A stretch of 64,000 nt of DNA from Nocardia testacea NBRC 100365 (GCF_000308775.1 NZ_BAGJ01000273.1:1-64000), one strand, 5' to 3'. Shown: positions 17,771 to 26,791, numbered from the stretch's first letter. Translations and numbers: made by a program. Notes: generated by a model not told the origin, from the sequence alone.

Positions 17771-18283
17771 GTGAACTATCTACAGAAGGCGATGGACGAA
17801 GTGACCACTCTCATCGGCCGAGCCGTGGGTTCGGTATCCGGCGGAACCGGCCGGCGGGCGCTGACTATCGAGCGGCCGCGCGCGGCAGTGGAAGATTTCT
17901 GGCGTGACCCGGACAACCTGTCGCGTGTCTTCGACGGGTTCGCCGACGTGCGGTCGACAGCTCCGGACCGCTACGAGTGGACGGCGCCGCCGGACGGTGC
18001 GGACGCGATCCACTGGGAGAGCGTGCTGCTGGCGGAGCAGAACGGACTGAAGTTCGTCGACGCGGTGGACCCCGACCGCGCGCGGATCGAGCTGGAGTTC
18101 ACCGACGCGCCGCGGGGCCGCGGTACCGAAGTGCACATATCGGCGACGGCGCCGCTGCCACGGCAGCTCACGGGTGCGGCTGCCTTCGCGGTCCTCTATC
18201 GCGCGCGTGCGCTGATACAGACGGGAGAAGTGCCCACCCTCGACCGCAACCCCAGTGGCCGGGCGGCCACACAGGAGGCGTGA
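17771..18283 (+). CDS. SRPBCC-family protein
   Basis: A 170-residue protein with the START/Bet v1-like fold pattern: RALTIERPRAAVEDFWRDPDN (written here in two parts, RALTIERP and RAAVEDFWRDPDN, about 29-50), LSRVFDGFADVRSTAPDRYEW and an alternating strand region ending in RGRGTEVHISATAPLP. Related proteins bind hydrophobic ligands or act as cyclases. The GTG at 17771 has GGGAG just upstream. Its stop overlaps the start of the zinc alcohol dehydrogenase (TGATG), and the dehydrogenase ribosome site AGGAGG lies inside this gene, so the two are coupled. This SRPBCC/alcohol-dehydrogenase pairing recurs in actinomycetes and suggests a shared substrate or stress role. Confidence 0.85.
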   Translation: MNYLQKAMDEVTTLIGRAVGSVSGGTGRRALTIERPRAAVEDFWRDPDNLSRVFDGFADVRSTAPDRYEWTAPPDGADAIHWESVLLAEQNGLKFVDAVDPDRARIELEFTDAPRGRGTEVHISATAPLPRQLTGAAAFAVLYRARALIQTGEVPTLDRNPSGRAATQEA

Positions 18284-19452
18284 TGCGTGCACTGTGCTGG
18301 AACGGAGTCGACGATCTCGCGGTCCAGACCGTGCCCGATCCGGGCCTGGTGAATCCGCACGATGTGATCGTGCGCGTGAAACTGACGACGACCTGCGGCT
18401 CGGATCTGCATTTCATCGACGGCTATCTCCCCGGTATGCGCGAAGGTGACGTGTTCGGCCACGAGTTCATGGGCGAGGTGGTGGAGACCGGGGCGGAGGT
18501 CACCGCCACGAAGGTGGGGGACCGCGTGGTGGTGCCGTCCTTCATCGGATGCGGGGCGTGCTGGTACTGCGAGCACGACCTGTACTCGGTGTGTGACACC
18601 ACCAACCCCAACGCGGCCCTGCAGCAGCCGGTCCTCGGTCATCCGACGGGCGGGATCTACGGGTACACCCATCCGTTCGGCGGGTACCAGGGCTCGCACG
18701 CGAACTACATCCGCGTCCCGTTCGGCGACGTCAATTGCTTCACCGTGCCGGAGGGCATCACCGACGAACAGGCCCTGTTCTGTTCCGACGCGGTCCCCAC
18801 CGGCCTGATGGGGGCCGACTTCTGCGATATCGCCCCGGGTGACACTGTCGCGGTGTGGGGCGGTGGCGGGGTCGGCCTGATGGCGGCACACTCCGCCCTG
18901 CTGCTCGGCGCCGAACGGGCCGTGGTGATCGATCGGATTCCCGAACGTCTGGCTCTCGCCCGGGACCGCTACGGCGCGGAGACGATCGACTACACGGCGG
19001 TGGACAGCGTCCAGGAGGCGCTACTCGAGCTGACCGGCGGCCGGGGACCGGACGCGTGCATCGACGCGGTGGGCATGGAGGGGCACGGAACGGGGCTGCA
19101 ACAACTCTACGATCGGGCCAAACAGCTACTGCGACTGGAAACCGACCGGGCGACCTCGCTGCGGCAGGCACTGCTCGCCTGCCGCAAGGGCGGAGTGGTC
19201 TCGGTGCTCGGCGTCTACGGCCTCACCGATAAGTTCCCGATGGGGGTGGTGACGAACAAGAGCCTCACCATCCGTACCGCGCAGCAGCACGGGCAGCGGT
19301 ACATGCCGCGGATGTTCGACTACATCCAGCAGGGCGATCTCGACCCCTCCCATCTGATCACCCACGATATGCCGCTGGAGGACGCGGTGCGCGGCTACGA
19401 ACTGTTCAAGACCAAACAAGAGGGCTGTATCCGGGCGGTTTTCCGGCCGTGA
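18283..19452 (+). CDS. Zinc-dependent alcohol dehydrogenase (medium-chain family)
   Basis: A 389-residue medium-chain dehydrogenase. Catalytic zinc ligands are C38 (TTCGSDLH) and H60-E61 (FGHEF); the structural zinc site is C90, C93, C96 and C104 in GCGACWYCEHD and onward. The Rossmann motif is WGGGGVGLMAAHSALLLGA, followed by VVIDRIPERLALA, where the acidic residue after the second strand suggests NAD. Overall it resembles the glutathione-independent formaldehyde dehydrogenase-like group. It is translated from an ATG that overlaps the SRPBCC stop. It probably oxidises an alcohol or aldehyde adduct in the cytosol; the substrate is unknown. Confidence 0.92.
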   Translation: MRALCWNGVDDLAVQTVPDPGLVNPHDVIVRVKLTTTCGSDLHFIDGYLPGMREGDVFGHEFMGEVVETGAEVTATKVGDRVVVPSFIGCGACWYCEHDLYSVCDTTNPNAALQQPVLGHPTGGIYGYTHPFGGYQGSHANYIRVPFGDVNCFTVPEGITDEQALFCSDAVPTGLMGADFCDIAPGDTVAVWGGGGVGLMAAHSALLLGAERAVVIDRIPERLALARDRYGAETIDYTAVDSVQEALLELTGGRGPDACIDAVGMEGHGTGLQQLYDRAKQLLRLETDRATSLRQALLACRKGGVVSVLGVYGLTDKFPMGVVTNKSLTIRTAQQHGQRYMPRMFDYIQQGDLDPSHLITHDMPLEDAVRGYELFKTKQEGCIRAVFRP

Positions 19453-19483
19453 ACGGCGATGTGTGCGCCGGGGGGCGGTGTCG

Positions 19484-20551
19484 ATGAAGGTCGTGGTCAC
19501 CGGCGCCAGCGGCAATATCGGTACGGCGCTACTGCGCTCGCTGTCCCGGGAGGGGCCGGAACCGGTCGGGATCGCGCGACGTCGTCCGCCGCGGGGGCAG
19601 CAGCCCTACGACCGGGCCCGGTGGGTCGAATGCGATATCGGCGAGCCGGCGGCGGTAAGCCTGCTGACGAAGGTGTTCGCCGGCGCGGATGTGGTGGTCC
19701 ATCTCGCTTGGGCAGTGCACCCGCACCGGACCGATCCGCCGCTGACCAGGACCAACGCCGGTGGTACCGCCAATGTTCTCCGCGCGGTCGCCGAGGCAGA
19801 GGTGCCACATGTGGTGTGCGCGTCCTCCGCGGCGGCTTACACGCCGGCCGCGCGATGGCGGCGCGTCGACGAGCAGTGGCCGTGCGATGGACTGTCCGCG
19901 AGCGCCTACAGCAGGGGCAAAGCCGAACTCGAGGCTCGACTCGACGAGTTCGAACAATGGCAGCCCGCCGTGCGGGTGGCGCGTATCCGGCCGTGCGCTG
20001 TGGTGCAGGCCGACGCGGCGGCGGAACTGGGCGACTGGTTGTTCGGCCGCTGGCTGCCGCCTGCGGTGATCGGCCGTCCCGGGTTGCCCGTTCCGCTGTG
20101 GAACGGCCTGCGCCTGCAGTTGGTGCATGCCGAGGACGTGGCCGCGGCCGTCGTCTCGATCATCGAACGACGCGCCGGCGGCGCCTTCAATCTCGCCGCC
20201 GACCCCGTGCTCACCGCGGCCGATCTGGCCGCGGTGTTCGGCGGCTTCCGGATCCCCGTGCCGCACCGGGTGCTGACCGCGGGCGCCGAGGTGAGCTGGC
20301 GGCTGGGTTTACAGCCGCTGCATCCGGCCTGGCTGCGGCTGGCCGACCGGGCCTGCCTGCTCGACACCGGCCGGGCCGCCCGCGAACTCGGCTGGACGCC
20401 GCGATACGACGCGGCCGCTGCCTGCGCCGAACTCGCTGCGGCAATGCGCGCTCGGCAGCGCGGTCCCAGTGCACCGCTGGCGCCGGGTCGCCCCGCTTTC
20501 CGATTGGGGCGACCGACCCACCAGAGCCAGCGACCGCCCGCGCCCGGGTGA
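19484..20551 (+). CDS. NAD-dependent epimerase/dehydratase family protein
   Basis: An extended-SDR protein of 355 residues. MKVVVTGASGNIGTALL gives the TGxxGxxG cofactor loop at the N-terminus, VVVHLAWAVHP is the HxAw motif, CASSAAAY holds the catalytic serine region and AYSRGKAELE supplies Y-x3-K. LVHAEDVAAAVVSIIER and LGWTPRYD near the end are typical of the epimerase branch. The ATG at 19484 is preferred (G-rich ribosome site) over GTG 19463. It lies 31 bp after the alcohol dehydrogenase and is probably the third gene of that operon. The last 35 or so residues are a low-complexity Arg/Pro tail that may be dispensable. Confidence 0.85.
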   Translation: MKVVVTGASGNIGTALLRSLSREGPEPVGIARRRPPRGQQPYDRARWVECDIGEPAAVSLLTKVFAGADVVVHLAWAVHPHRTDPPLTRTNAGGTANVLRAVAEAEVPHVVCASSAAAYTPAARWRRVDEQWPCDGLSASAYSRGKAELEARLDEFEQWQPAVRVARIRPCAVVQADAAAELGDWLFGRWLPPAVIGRPGLPVPLWNGLRLQLVHAEDVAAAVVSIIERRAGGAFNLAADPVLTAADLAAVFGGFRIPVPHRVLTAGAEVSWRLGLQPLHPAWLRLADRACLLDTGRAARELGWTPRYDAAAACAELAAAMRARQRGPSAPLAPGRPAFRLGRPTHQSQRPPAPG

Positions 20552-20583
20552 CAGCCGCGGGACCGGCACCGGGGGTCGGTGGG

Positions 20584-21039
20584 TCAGCTCTGGGAGTGGG
20601 GGGATCGCCCGACGGCCAGGGCGGCGAGACGCTGGAGTGATTCGCGATTGCGCGGCACCAGCGCCAGGTCCTGCAGCGCTCCGGGAAGGTATTTCCCGGG
20701 GCCGCGGACGATTCGTTCGGTGATCCCGATCTCGGTGCGGTCGGGTCCGAGTTCGGTGAGGTCGAGCTGGATATAGGCCGCACCCGCCGGCCACAGCCGG
20801 GCTTCCAGTTCCAGCCGGTGCGGTGCGTCGACCGCGCGAACTTTCGTGGTGTCCTGCCGGGCCAGTGGCCAGCCGCCCACGCTGTGGTGGATACGGGTGC
20901 CCACCTGCGGCCATCCGCTGTCGACCGCGCGGATATGCGAGGCGCCGACAACCCACAGCCCATACAACCAGCCGTCGGCGAGGACCGCGAACACATCCTG
21001 TACGGGTACCGGTATCTGCACGCTCGGTTCGGCCGCCAT
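20584..21039 (-). CDS. SRPBCC-family protein (polyketide cyclase/dehydrase-like)
   Basis: A 151-residue protein with the SRPBCC pattern: SVQIPVPVQDVFAVLADGWL, GASHIRAVDSGWPQVGTRIH, a central strand set, and a final helix RNRESLQRLAALAVG. Such proteins bind lipophilic ligands. The ATG at 21039 is close behind GGAGGA. It is convergent with the epimerase gene (33 bp apart) and divergent from the DUF4383 gene. It is clearly different in sequence from the SRPBCC protein at 17.8 kb. Confidence 0.8.
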   Translation of the reverse strand: MAAEPSVQIPVPVQDVFAVLADGWLYGLWVVGASHIRAVDSGWPQVGTRIHHSVGGWPLARQDTTKVRAVDAPHRLELEARLWPAGAAYIQLDLTELGPDRTEIGITERIVRGPGKYLPGALQDLALVPRNRESLQRLAALAVGRSPHSQS

Positions 21040-21249
21040 TGCTCCTCCGATCATCCGGACCATTCGGTCACCGGGCGCCGCTGCCCGGCCGGTGAACCGG
21101 GGCGCGATACCCGGGATCCGTGACTCGAAACAGTGGCGCCCGGACGCGGTACGCGTCCGCGCGGGGTTTGCCGCGCGGCGGGCGGGGCACCCGGCGGAAG
21201 GCCGGAGCGGGAGCGGCCCGCTCGGGCGCCAGGAGGAAAGGACGAGCCA

Positions 21250-21738
21250 GTGTCGAACCGTGACCGCACCACCACACCGACCGCCCGTTCGCCGGTACAG
21301 TTCGCCGCCACCGCGGTCGGTGCGGTTTTCCTTCTTGTGGGCGTGCTCGGCTTCATACCGGGGATCACCACGAGCTACGGGGATCTCGCGTGGGCGGGGC
21401 ACCACTCCGGGGCGCAATTGTTCGGTCTCTTCGCGGTGTCGGTGCTGCACAACATCGTGCACCTGGCATTCGGTCTCGCGGGCCTGGTCGCGGGCGCGCG
21501 AGCCCGGGCGGCCCAGGTGTACCTGCTGGCAGGCGGCGCGATCTATCTGGTGCTGTGGGTGTACGGGCTCATCGTCGACCAGGACAGCACCGCCAATTTC
21601 GTGCCACTGGACACCGCGGACAACTGGCTGCACTTCGGTCTCGGCGTGGGCATGATCCTGCTCGGGGTCCTACTGACCCGGCACAGTGAAGATGTGGGGC
21701 GCCGACTGTCCGACCGACAGCCGGGCATCATCGAATAG
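21250..21738 (+). CDS. DUF4383-domain membrane protein
   Basis: A 162-residue protein with four hydrophobic helices. Hallmarks of the DUF4383 family are FAATAVGAVFLLVGVLGFIPG, HNIVHLAFGLAGLVAG and ADNWLHFGLGVGMILLGVLL. It is an integral membrane protein of unknown role, widespread in actinobacteria. The GTG at 21250 follows AGGAAAGGA; the upstream ORF extension is not needed. The next gene begins 23 bp downstream, so the two are probably co-transcribed. Confidence 0.85.
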   Translation: MSNRDRTTTPTARSPVQFAATAVGAVFLLVGVLGFIPGITTSYGDLAWAGHHSGAQLFGLFAVSVLHNIVHLAFGLAGLVAGARARAAQVYLLAGGAIYLVLWVYGLIVDQDSTANFVPLDTADNWLHFGLGVGMILLGVLLTRHSEDVGRRLSDRQPGIIE

Positions 21739-21761
21739 GCGCAGGAACAGCGAGTGGAGGG

Positions 21762-22916
21762 ATGATGGCGAACGGACCCGAGCCGCCCGGGTCCGCGGCG
21801 CGGGCGGCCGGTGGGATGGACGATCGCGCGTCGCCCGTGGTGGTCGGTGTGGTGGCCGACCCGGATCTGCCGGCGCGGCTGGCCCGGGAACTGGTCCAGA
21901 CCCTGCCCGCGGAACTTGCCCGTCGCGGCGATCCGTCGCGGTGGCGGCTCGAGGTCCTCGACGATCCGTTCGAGGCCATGTACCCCGATCTGGAATATCT
22001 GATCGACAAAGCCGGGCGGCACGTCCGCGACACCGCATGGGATCTGGCGTTGTGCCTGACCGATGTGCCCATACGCAGTGACGGCGAGATCCTGCTACTG
22101 AGCTTGGATCTGCGGCACCGGGTTGCGCTCGTCTCGCTGCCCGCGCTCGGCGGTCTGGGGATACGGCAGCGTCTGCAGAAGCTGGCCGCGGTGGTCGTCG
22201 CCGCCCTGCCGGCCACGGATCGGACGGCGGCGGGCGCGGCGGTCGCCGAGGTGGCGACCCGCGTCCGGCGCGCCCGGGTGCGGATAGATCCCGAGGACAG
22301 TGGTGTGCGGGTGGTGCGCGACCGGGCGGTCGGCTATCCGGCGTTGCTCGCGGGCATGGTGCGTGCGAACCGGCCTTGGCGGCTGTTCGTCGGCCTGTCC
22401 ACGGCGCTGGGCAGCGCGCTGGCCGGTACCGCGTTCGGGGTGCTGTACTCGAGTATCTGGCAGCTGGCGGACGCGATGGGCGCCCTGCGCCTGGCCGCTG
22501 TGGCGCTGGCTTCGGTCGTCTCGTTGACCGTATGGATCGTGATGGGCCACGGACTCTGGGAGCGCCACGGTGCCGGAGAGCCGGCCCGCGGACACGACAC
22601 CGCACTGCGCAATGCCGGAACCGCCGTCACGGTGGGTATCGGGGCCGGGGTCTTCTTCGCCGTGCTGTTCCTGCTGACGCTGGCCGCGGTCTGCCTGGTG
22701 ATCCCGCCGTCCTATCTCGCGAGCGTGCTCGGCGGTCCCGCCGGTTTCGCCGAGTACCTCACGATCGCGGTGATGGCCAGTGCGCTGGGCACGGTGGCGG
22801 GCGCTGTCGGATCCGGATGGGAGGACGACATCACCGTCCGCAAGGCGACATACGGATACCGCGAGCAGGAACGCCGCGGCCTGGTCGACCGCGGCGACCG
22901 GCCGGGGCGGCCCTGA
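21762..22916 (+). CDS. Membrane protein with cytosolic N-terminal domain, function unknown
   Basis: The 384-residue product has a soluble alpha/beta N-terminal domain (about 25-185: VVVGVVADPDLPARLARELV, WDLALCLTDVPIRSDGEILL, ALVSLPALGG) and about four membrane helices after residue 200, ending in a cytosolic tail with WEDDITVRKATYGYREQERR. I do not recognise the family beyond actinomycete hypothetical membrane proteins. A GGAGG site precedes two successive ATG codons; 21765 has the better spacing. It sits in an apparent operon with the DUF4383 gene, suggesting a joint membrane function. Confidence 0.75.
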   Translation: MMANGPEPPGSAARAAGGMDDRASPVVVGVVADPDLPARLARELVQTLPAELARRGDPSRWRLEVLDDPFEAMYPDLEYLIDKAGRHVRDTAWDLALCLTDVPIRSDGEILLLSLDLRHRVALVSLPALGGLGIRQRLQKLAAVVVAALPATDRTAAGAAVAEVATRVRRARVRIDPEDSGVRVVRDRAVGYPALLAGMVRANRPWRLFVGLSTALGSALAGTAFGVLYSSIWQLADAMGALRLAAVALASVVSLTVWIVMGHGLWERHGAGEPARGHDTALRNAGTAVTVGIGAGVFFAVLFLLTLAAVCLVIPPSYLASVLGGPAGFAEYLTIAVMASALGTVAGAVGSGWEDDITVRKATYGYREQERRGLVDRGDRPGRP

Positions 22917-22954
22917 CCGCGACGCGGTACGGGGTGCGGACCGCCCCGGCGGGC

Positions 22955-23794
22955 TCAGAGAATCGGATTCCCGCCGGTCACCGCGACCCGCGCACCCGAG
23001 ACGTAACTGCCGTCGTCGGAGGCGAGCAGAACATAGACGGGAGCCAGTTCGGCGGGCTGGCCCGCACGCCCCAGCGGAGTGCTGTCGCCGAACGCGGTGA
23101 CCTTCTTCTCGGGCATGGTGGAAGGGATCAGCGGCGTCCAGATCGGCCCGGGGGCGACACTGTTCACCCGGATCCCCCGCTCGCCCAGAAGCTGCGCGAG
23201 GCTCGCCGAGAAGTTGGCTATACCGGCTTTGGTGGCCGCGTACGGCGCCAGGGTGGGCGAGGGCGAATCGGAGTTCACCGAAGAACTGCCGATGATGGAG
23301 GCGCCCGGGCGCATATGCGGTAGCGCGGCCTTCACCAGGTAGAAGTACGCGCCCATATTGAGTTTCCAGGTGTAGTCGAACTCTTCGTCGCTGATCTCCT
23401 CGAGCGTCTCGTGCGTCATCTGATAGGCGGCATTGCTGACCAGCACGTCGATCGTGCCGAAGGCGCCGGCGGCGCGCTCGATGACGGCCCGGCAGTGGGC
23501 CGGGTCCGACAGATCGCCCGGCACCAGGATCGCCTTGCGGCCCGCTTCCTCGACCAAGGCGCCCACTTCCGCGGCATCGTCGTGTTCGTCCAGGTAGGAG
23601 ATCAGCACATCGGCCCCCTCCCGGGCGAAGGCGATGGCGACCGCCCGGCCGATACCACTGTCGGCGCCGGTGATCACCGCCGACTTGCCGGTGAGCTTGC
23701 CGCTGCCGCGATAACTCTGCTCGCCACAGTCGGGGACGGGTGTCATCGCGGACTGGATGCCGGGGACCTGTTGCTGCTGTTCCGGGAAACCCAT
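22955..23794 (-). CDS. SDR oxidoreductase, general-stress-protein-39-like
   Basis: A 279-residue short-chain dehydrogenase with the N-terminal extension MGFPEQQQQVPGIQSAMTPV typical of the GSP39/YhdF-like group. The cofactor loop is TGADSGIGRAVA (about 42-53), VLVSNAAYQ is the NNAG-type motif, GSSSVNSDSP contains the catalytic serine, and YAATKAGIANF is the Y-x3-K. In Bacillus the relative is induced as a general stress protein; the substrate is unknown. AAAGGAG 7 bp upstream of the ATG at 23794 decides the start. It is convergent with the membrane protein gene before it. Confidence 0.9.
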   Translation of the reverse strand: MGFPEQQQQVPGIQSAMTPVPDCGEQSYRGSGKLTGKSAVITGADSGIGRAVAIAFAREGADVLISYLDEHDDAAEVGALVEEAGRKAILVPGDLSDPAHCRAVIERAAGAFGTIDVLVSNAAYQMTHETLEEISDEEFDYTWKLNMGAYFYLVKAALPHMRPGASIIGSSSVNSDSPSPTLAPYAATKAGIANFSASLAQLLGERGIRVNSVAPGPIWTPLIPSTMPEKKVTAFGDSTPLGRAGQPAELAPVYVLLASDDGSYVSGARVAVTGGNPIL

Positions 23795-24595
23795 GATCTT
23801 GCTCCTTTCACGGCATGCGGGGTCACCACCGCGGTGGTGGGTGATCGAGGTGCGGATTACCGGACCGGGCCGTTCGAAACCGGGCGGGCCGGATCGGTAC
23901 ATCCCCACCGAATCGCGGGCGCCGTGCCGCGCCCCGGCGCGGTGTCGTGCGTGGGCCGGCCCGGCCACGCCGACCGCGCGCCGGAAGGTTTGCTGGCAGC
24001 CCCCGGCGCAGTGCCGGTGGGGCGCACCGCCGCCCCGCTCCGCTGTTCCTGATGAACCAAGCGTTCGCCGCTGGCGCGCAGCAGGTCTCGATCGCCCGGT
24101 CGGCCGGCGCCGGAGCCGGCGTGCGCAACCGGGCCCGAACGTGTCGTACCCCGCTGCTACCGTCCGGTTGTAGTGCGAAAAGCGTTGTGTCTCAGTTCAG
24201 CTGTGCTCGCCCTCGGGTCACCGCCGTCAAACCTGTTGGTTCATCGATCCTTCCGGGCCTAGGCGGAGCGCGGGAAAATAATTACACTCGGCGTCAGGCT
24301 CTGGCTACGAGCCTGGACGCAGGGGTCGGGTAGCTGGAAGGTGTCGGTGTGGGTATCGAGCTTGTTCCGGGAGTGCAGGGTTCGCCCGATCGGGCCGGTC
24401 ACGGAGGCGACCGGGCCCGGATACACGCCGGTTCGGCTCCTCGGTCCGGAAGGCAGCTCGGCCGGACCCGTGACGACTCGTACACCCGGCCGCACCGTGC
24501 CGACCCCGGAGAGGGAATCGAGTGGGAACTGTCGGGCTTCGCGGGGGAAGCGGGAACACCTCGCGAGCGTGGATCGGTCAGAACTGGAAACGCTC
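23795..24595 (+). other. Intergenic region upstream of the lysis cassette
   Basis: No gene can be supported over about 800 bp. It includes the promoter of the divergent SDR near 23800-23900. A locally AT-rich patch around 24275-24290 (GGGAAAATAATTACACTC) differs from the surrounding GC content and looks like a promoter or an old junction. Reading frames here lack convincing codon bias. Confidence 0.35.
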
Positions 24596-24757
24596 ATGGG
24601 CAACGAAGCTCCGGACCGCCCCGTGGCTATGGCGGACTATCTGAACGCTGATCCCACCACGACGACCGTTTCGTCGTTCGTCGTCGAGGCACGTCGGCGC
24701 GGGATCGATCCGTCTCCGTTACTGGATGCCGATTTCCTTCTCCGCGGCGAGGACTAG
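24596..24757 (+). CDS. Possible small protein, function unknown
   Basis: A 53-residue ORF from ATG 24596, with GGAAA 6 bp upstream. It starts MGNEAPDRPVAMADYL, continues SSFVVEARRRGIDPSPL and ends LLRGED. Its composition is protein-like, but it overlaps the convergent XRE regulator by 39 bp and no family is recognised. It could be a short gene tied to the lysis cassette or a chance frame. Confidence 0.25.
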   Translation: MGNEAPDRPVAMADYLNADPTTTTVSSFVVEARRRGIDPSPLLDADFLLRGED

Positions 24758-25030
24758 GTCGCTCGGCCGGATGCCGAAGACCTTGCAGATCTTGTACATC
24801 TGTGCCATCGTCATCGCCCGTTCGCCACGCTCGAGCCGGATGATGGTCTTCTTGTTGTAGCCGGCCTTCTCGGCGAGCGCTTCCTGACTCCAGCCGCGCC
24901 GTGCCCGCATCGCGCGGACTTCCGCGCCCAACGCCGCGTCCAGTCGTGCCTCCTCGCTGGTCGCTTCCTCCGACTCCGCGGGCGTCGCATCCATGTCGAC
25001 CATTCTGGGATCGGGCAGGGTCTGAATCAA
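24719..25030 (-). CDS. XRE-family helix-turn-helix regulator
   Basis: A 103-residue protein with a lambda-repressor-type HTH between about residues 36 and 95: VRAMRARRGWSQEALAEKAG holds helices 1 and 2 and YNKKTIIRLERGERAM the recognition helix. A short acidic N-terminal arm precedes it. It is divergent from the amidase gene with a 229-bp spacer that contains AT-rich elements and an inverted repeat, so it is a good candidate repressor of the lysis genes. Size and position resemble phage or prophage control genes. Confidence 0.85.
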   Translation of the reverse strand: MIQTLPDPRMVDMDATPAESEEATSEEARLDAALGAEVRAMRARRGWSQEALAEKAGYNKKTIIRLERGERAMTMAQMYKICKVFGIRPSDLVLAAEKEIGIQ

Positions 25031-25077
25031 GTGCCCGATAGTTTCGGATCCGCGGCGGAATTCCGGATCTATAGTGT

Positions 25078-25096
25078 ACTAACATGGCCCATTAGT
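25078..25096. promoter_or_regulatory. Possible XRE operator
   Basis: ACTAA and TTAGT form an inverted repeat with a 9-bp centre in the AT-richer spacer between the XRE gene and the amidase gene; TATAGT lies directly beside it. The position fits a phage-type operator, but the arms are short. Confidence 0.3.
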
Positions 25097-25259
25097 GACT
25101 GAAAAAGGTTGAAAAGAGACCGAAAAGGGCCTACGGTGAAGAGAGCGGTTATCTATCACCGCAGTTCACGCCCCCGCAGCGCCGGTCGCGTCCGCACCGG
25201 TGAACACGGCCGGCCTCCCGGGGCGCCGACGACGATCGGCGCGAGGACAGGAGGGTCCG

Positions 25260-26063
25260 ATGGCCTGGAGCGGAGACCCGGTATGGCTGGCCGATGTGCT
25301 GCGCGGCGCCGGCTTGGCGGTGATCGAACACGACGGCTGGCGCCAACGCGGCCACGGCGACTTCCTCGACATCCGCGGCGTGCTGTGTCATCACACCGGC
25401 GGGGGTGGTCCCAACGACTGGCGCATCGTCCAGGACGGCCGTCCCGATCTGCCGGGCCCGCTCGCCCAGCTGGTGCTGGAGAAGGACGGCACCTACCGGG
25501 TGATCGCCGTCGGCGTCTGCTGGCACGCCGGGCGCGGGAGCTGGCCCGGCTGGCCGACCGACAACGCGAACTATCACACCATCGGCATCGAAGCCGTATC
25601 GCGTGGCACCCCACCCTGGGATTGGACGCCGGCTCAGCTCGACGCCTACAAACGCGGCTGTGCCGCCCTGCTCCGGCGCATCGGTCGCGGCGCAGGCGAT
25701 TGCGTCGCGCACCGCGAGTACTCCAGTGAAGGAAAGATCGACCCGGCGGGGATGGATATGAACGCCTTCCGCCGGGATGTACAGGCGCTCCTCGACGGAA
25801 AGGGCGAGCAGATGGCGTTTCTGGAAGAAAAAATCACCAATTATCACGGCGAGCAGGTCACTGTGGGGACCCTGCTGCACTATCTGGACAAACATGTCGG
25901 GCTCGCGCTCGACCAGCTCTCCGGTGCCGGGACCGCCCGCGGTGCGAACTTCCCCGGCTGGGATTTCCTGGGCGACCGCACCACCGCCGAGGCGCTGGGC
26001 GTTATTGGCGCGGCCCTGAAGATTCCCGGATTCCGCGATCCGGCCGCCGACGAACGCGCCTGA
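25260..26063 (+). CDS. Phage-type N-acetylmuramoyl-L-alanine amidase (endolysin-like)
   Basis: The 267-residue product has an Amidase_2/PGRP domain over about residues 1-175. GVLCHHTGGG (about 40-49) carries the first zinc histidine, VGVCWHAGRG (about 82-91) the second conserved histidine motif, TIGIEAVSRGTPPWDWTPAQ the catalytic face, and CVAHREYSSEGKIDPAG the last histidine and lysine pair. This is the layout of mycobacteriophage and corynephage lysins. The C-terminal 90 residues are helical and may bind or tether. There is no signal peptide, as expected for an endolysin released by a holin. AGGAGG lies 5 bp before ATG 25260. Upstream is a divergent XRE gene and downstream a small membrane protein, so the set looks like a solitary lysis module. 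Confidence 0.88.
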   Translation: MAWSGDPVWLADVLRGAGLAVIEHDGWRQRGHGDFLDIRGVLCHHTGGGGPNDWRIVQDGRPDLPGPLAQLVLEKDGTYRVIAVGVCWHAGRGSWPGWPTDNANYHTIGIEAVSRGTPPWDWTPAQLDAYKRGCAALLRRIGRGAGDCVAHREYSSEGKIDPAGMDMNAFRRDVQALLDGKGEQMAFLEEKITNYHGEQVTVGTLLHYLDKHVGLALDQLSGAGTARGANFPGWDFLGDRTTAEALGVIGAALKIPGFRDPAADERA

Positions 26064-26102
26064 GAAAGGACGCGACAACCCCGCCGCAGTTGGGAGGACA
26101 GC

Positions 26103-26438
26103 ATGATCAGCGAAGTGGCATCTGTTCTCGGCGGCCTGGTCACCGGCGTCGGCGGGGTATGTGCGGCCGGGATATTCGGCAGGCGTAAACGACGGGCCGA
26201 CGCGGTCCAGGTACTCACCCAGGCCGCCGCCCAGATGGTCGAGCCGCTGTCGCGGCAACTCGCGGCGATGACCGCCGAATTGGAAGCGCACCGCCGGATC
26301 GTCGCCGACGCGGAAAGACGTTGCCGCCTCGCCGCCCCCCAGCACGCCAGCTGGGACATCGTCGTCCGGTCCTCCCTGCTCGATCTGGGTGTCGATGTAC
26401 CGCCACCGCCCCCGCTCACCAGGGAGATCGCCGAATGA
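26103..26438 (+). CDS. Small membrane protein, holin-like by position
   Basis: A 111-residue protein with one N-terminal hydrophobic segment (VASVLGGLVTGVGGVCAAGIF, in two parts VASVLGGLVTGVG and GVCAAGIF), then a basic RRKRRAD stop-transfer, a long helix that could form a coiled coil, and a proline-rich end. It starts 39 bp after the amidase gene. Single-helix phage holins and phage membrane accessory proteins have this form, so a lysis role is inferred from position only; the sequence shows no diagnostic motif. Confidence 0.6.
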   Translation: MISEVASVLGGLVTGVGGVCAAGIFGRRKRRADAVQVLTQAAAQMVEPLSRQLAAMTAELEAHRRIVADAERRCRLAAPQHASWDIVVRSSLLDLGVDVPPPPPLTREIAE

Positions 26439-26491
26439 CGGGGTAGCCGGGCGCAGGAGTCACCGCCTGACGCGGCACTCGTGATCCCGTA

Positions 26492-26791
26492 GTGGCGCGC
26501 GGGCGGTTCTCGGTGACCGCACGGCGGCTACTCGGTACCCTCGCAGGTCCCGAACGCGGGGTGGCCGGGCTGAAACAGGCGGGCCGGTGGTACGCCGGGA
26601 CACGGGCGCTCGACGACCCGGAGATCAGCCCCGCCTTCGCCGACCTCACCGATCTTCCCCCGGCGATCGTGTTCATCGGCCACCGCGACATCCTCCTGCC
26701 CGACGCCCGGCGGATCGAAGAGCTCGGTGCCGCCGCCGGCGTACGGGTCGAACTGCGCGAAACCCCGGTGAACCCGCGTCGTGCAGGGTGA
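26492..26791 (+). pseudogene. Fragment of an alpha/beta hydrolase (HSL-type esterase/lipase)
   Basis: The stretch DDPEISPAFADLTDLPPAIV followed by GHRDILLPDARRIEELG matches the C-terminal part of hormone-sensitive-lipase-type esterases, including the loop that carries the catalytic aspartate. The oxyanion HGGG box, the GxSxG nucleophile and the final histidine are all absent, so about two thirds of a normal protein of around 320 residues is missing. It looks like a decayed remnant beside the phage-like cassette, perhaps at an old insertion boundary. Confidence 0.65.
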
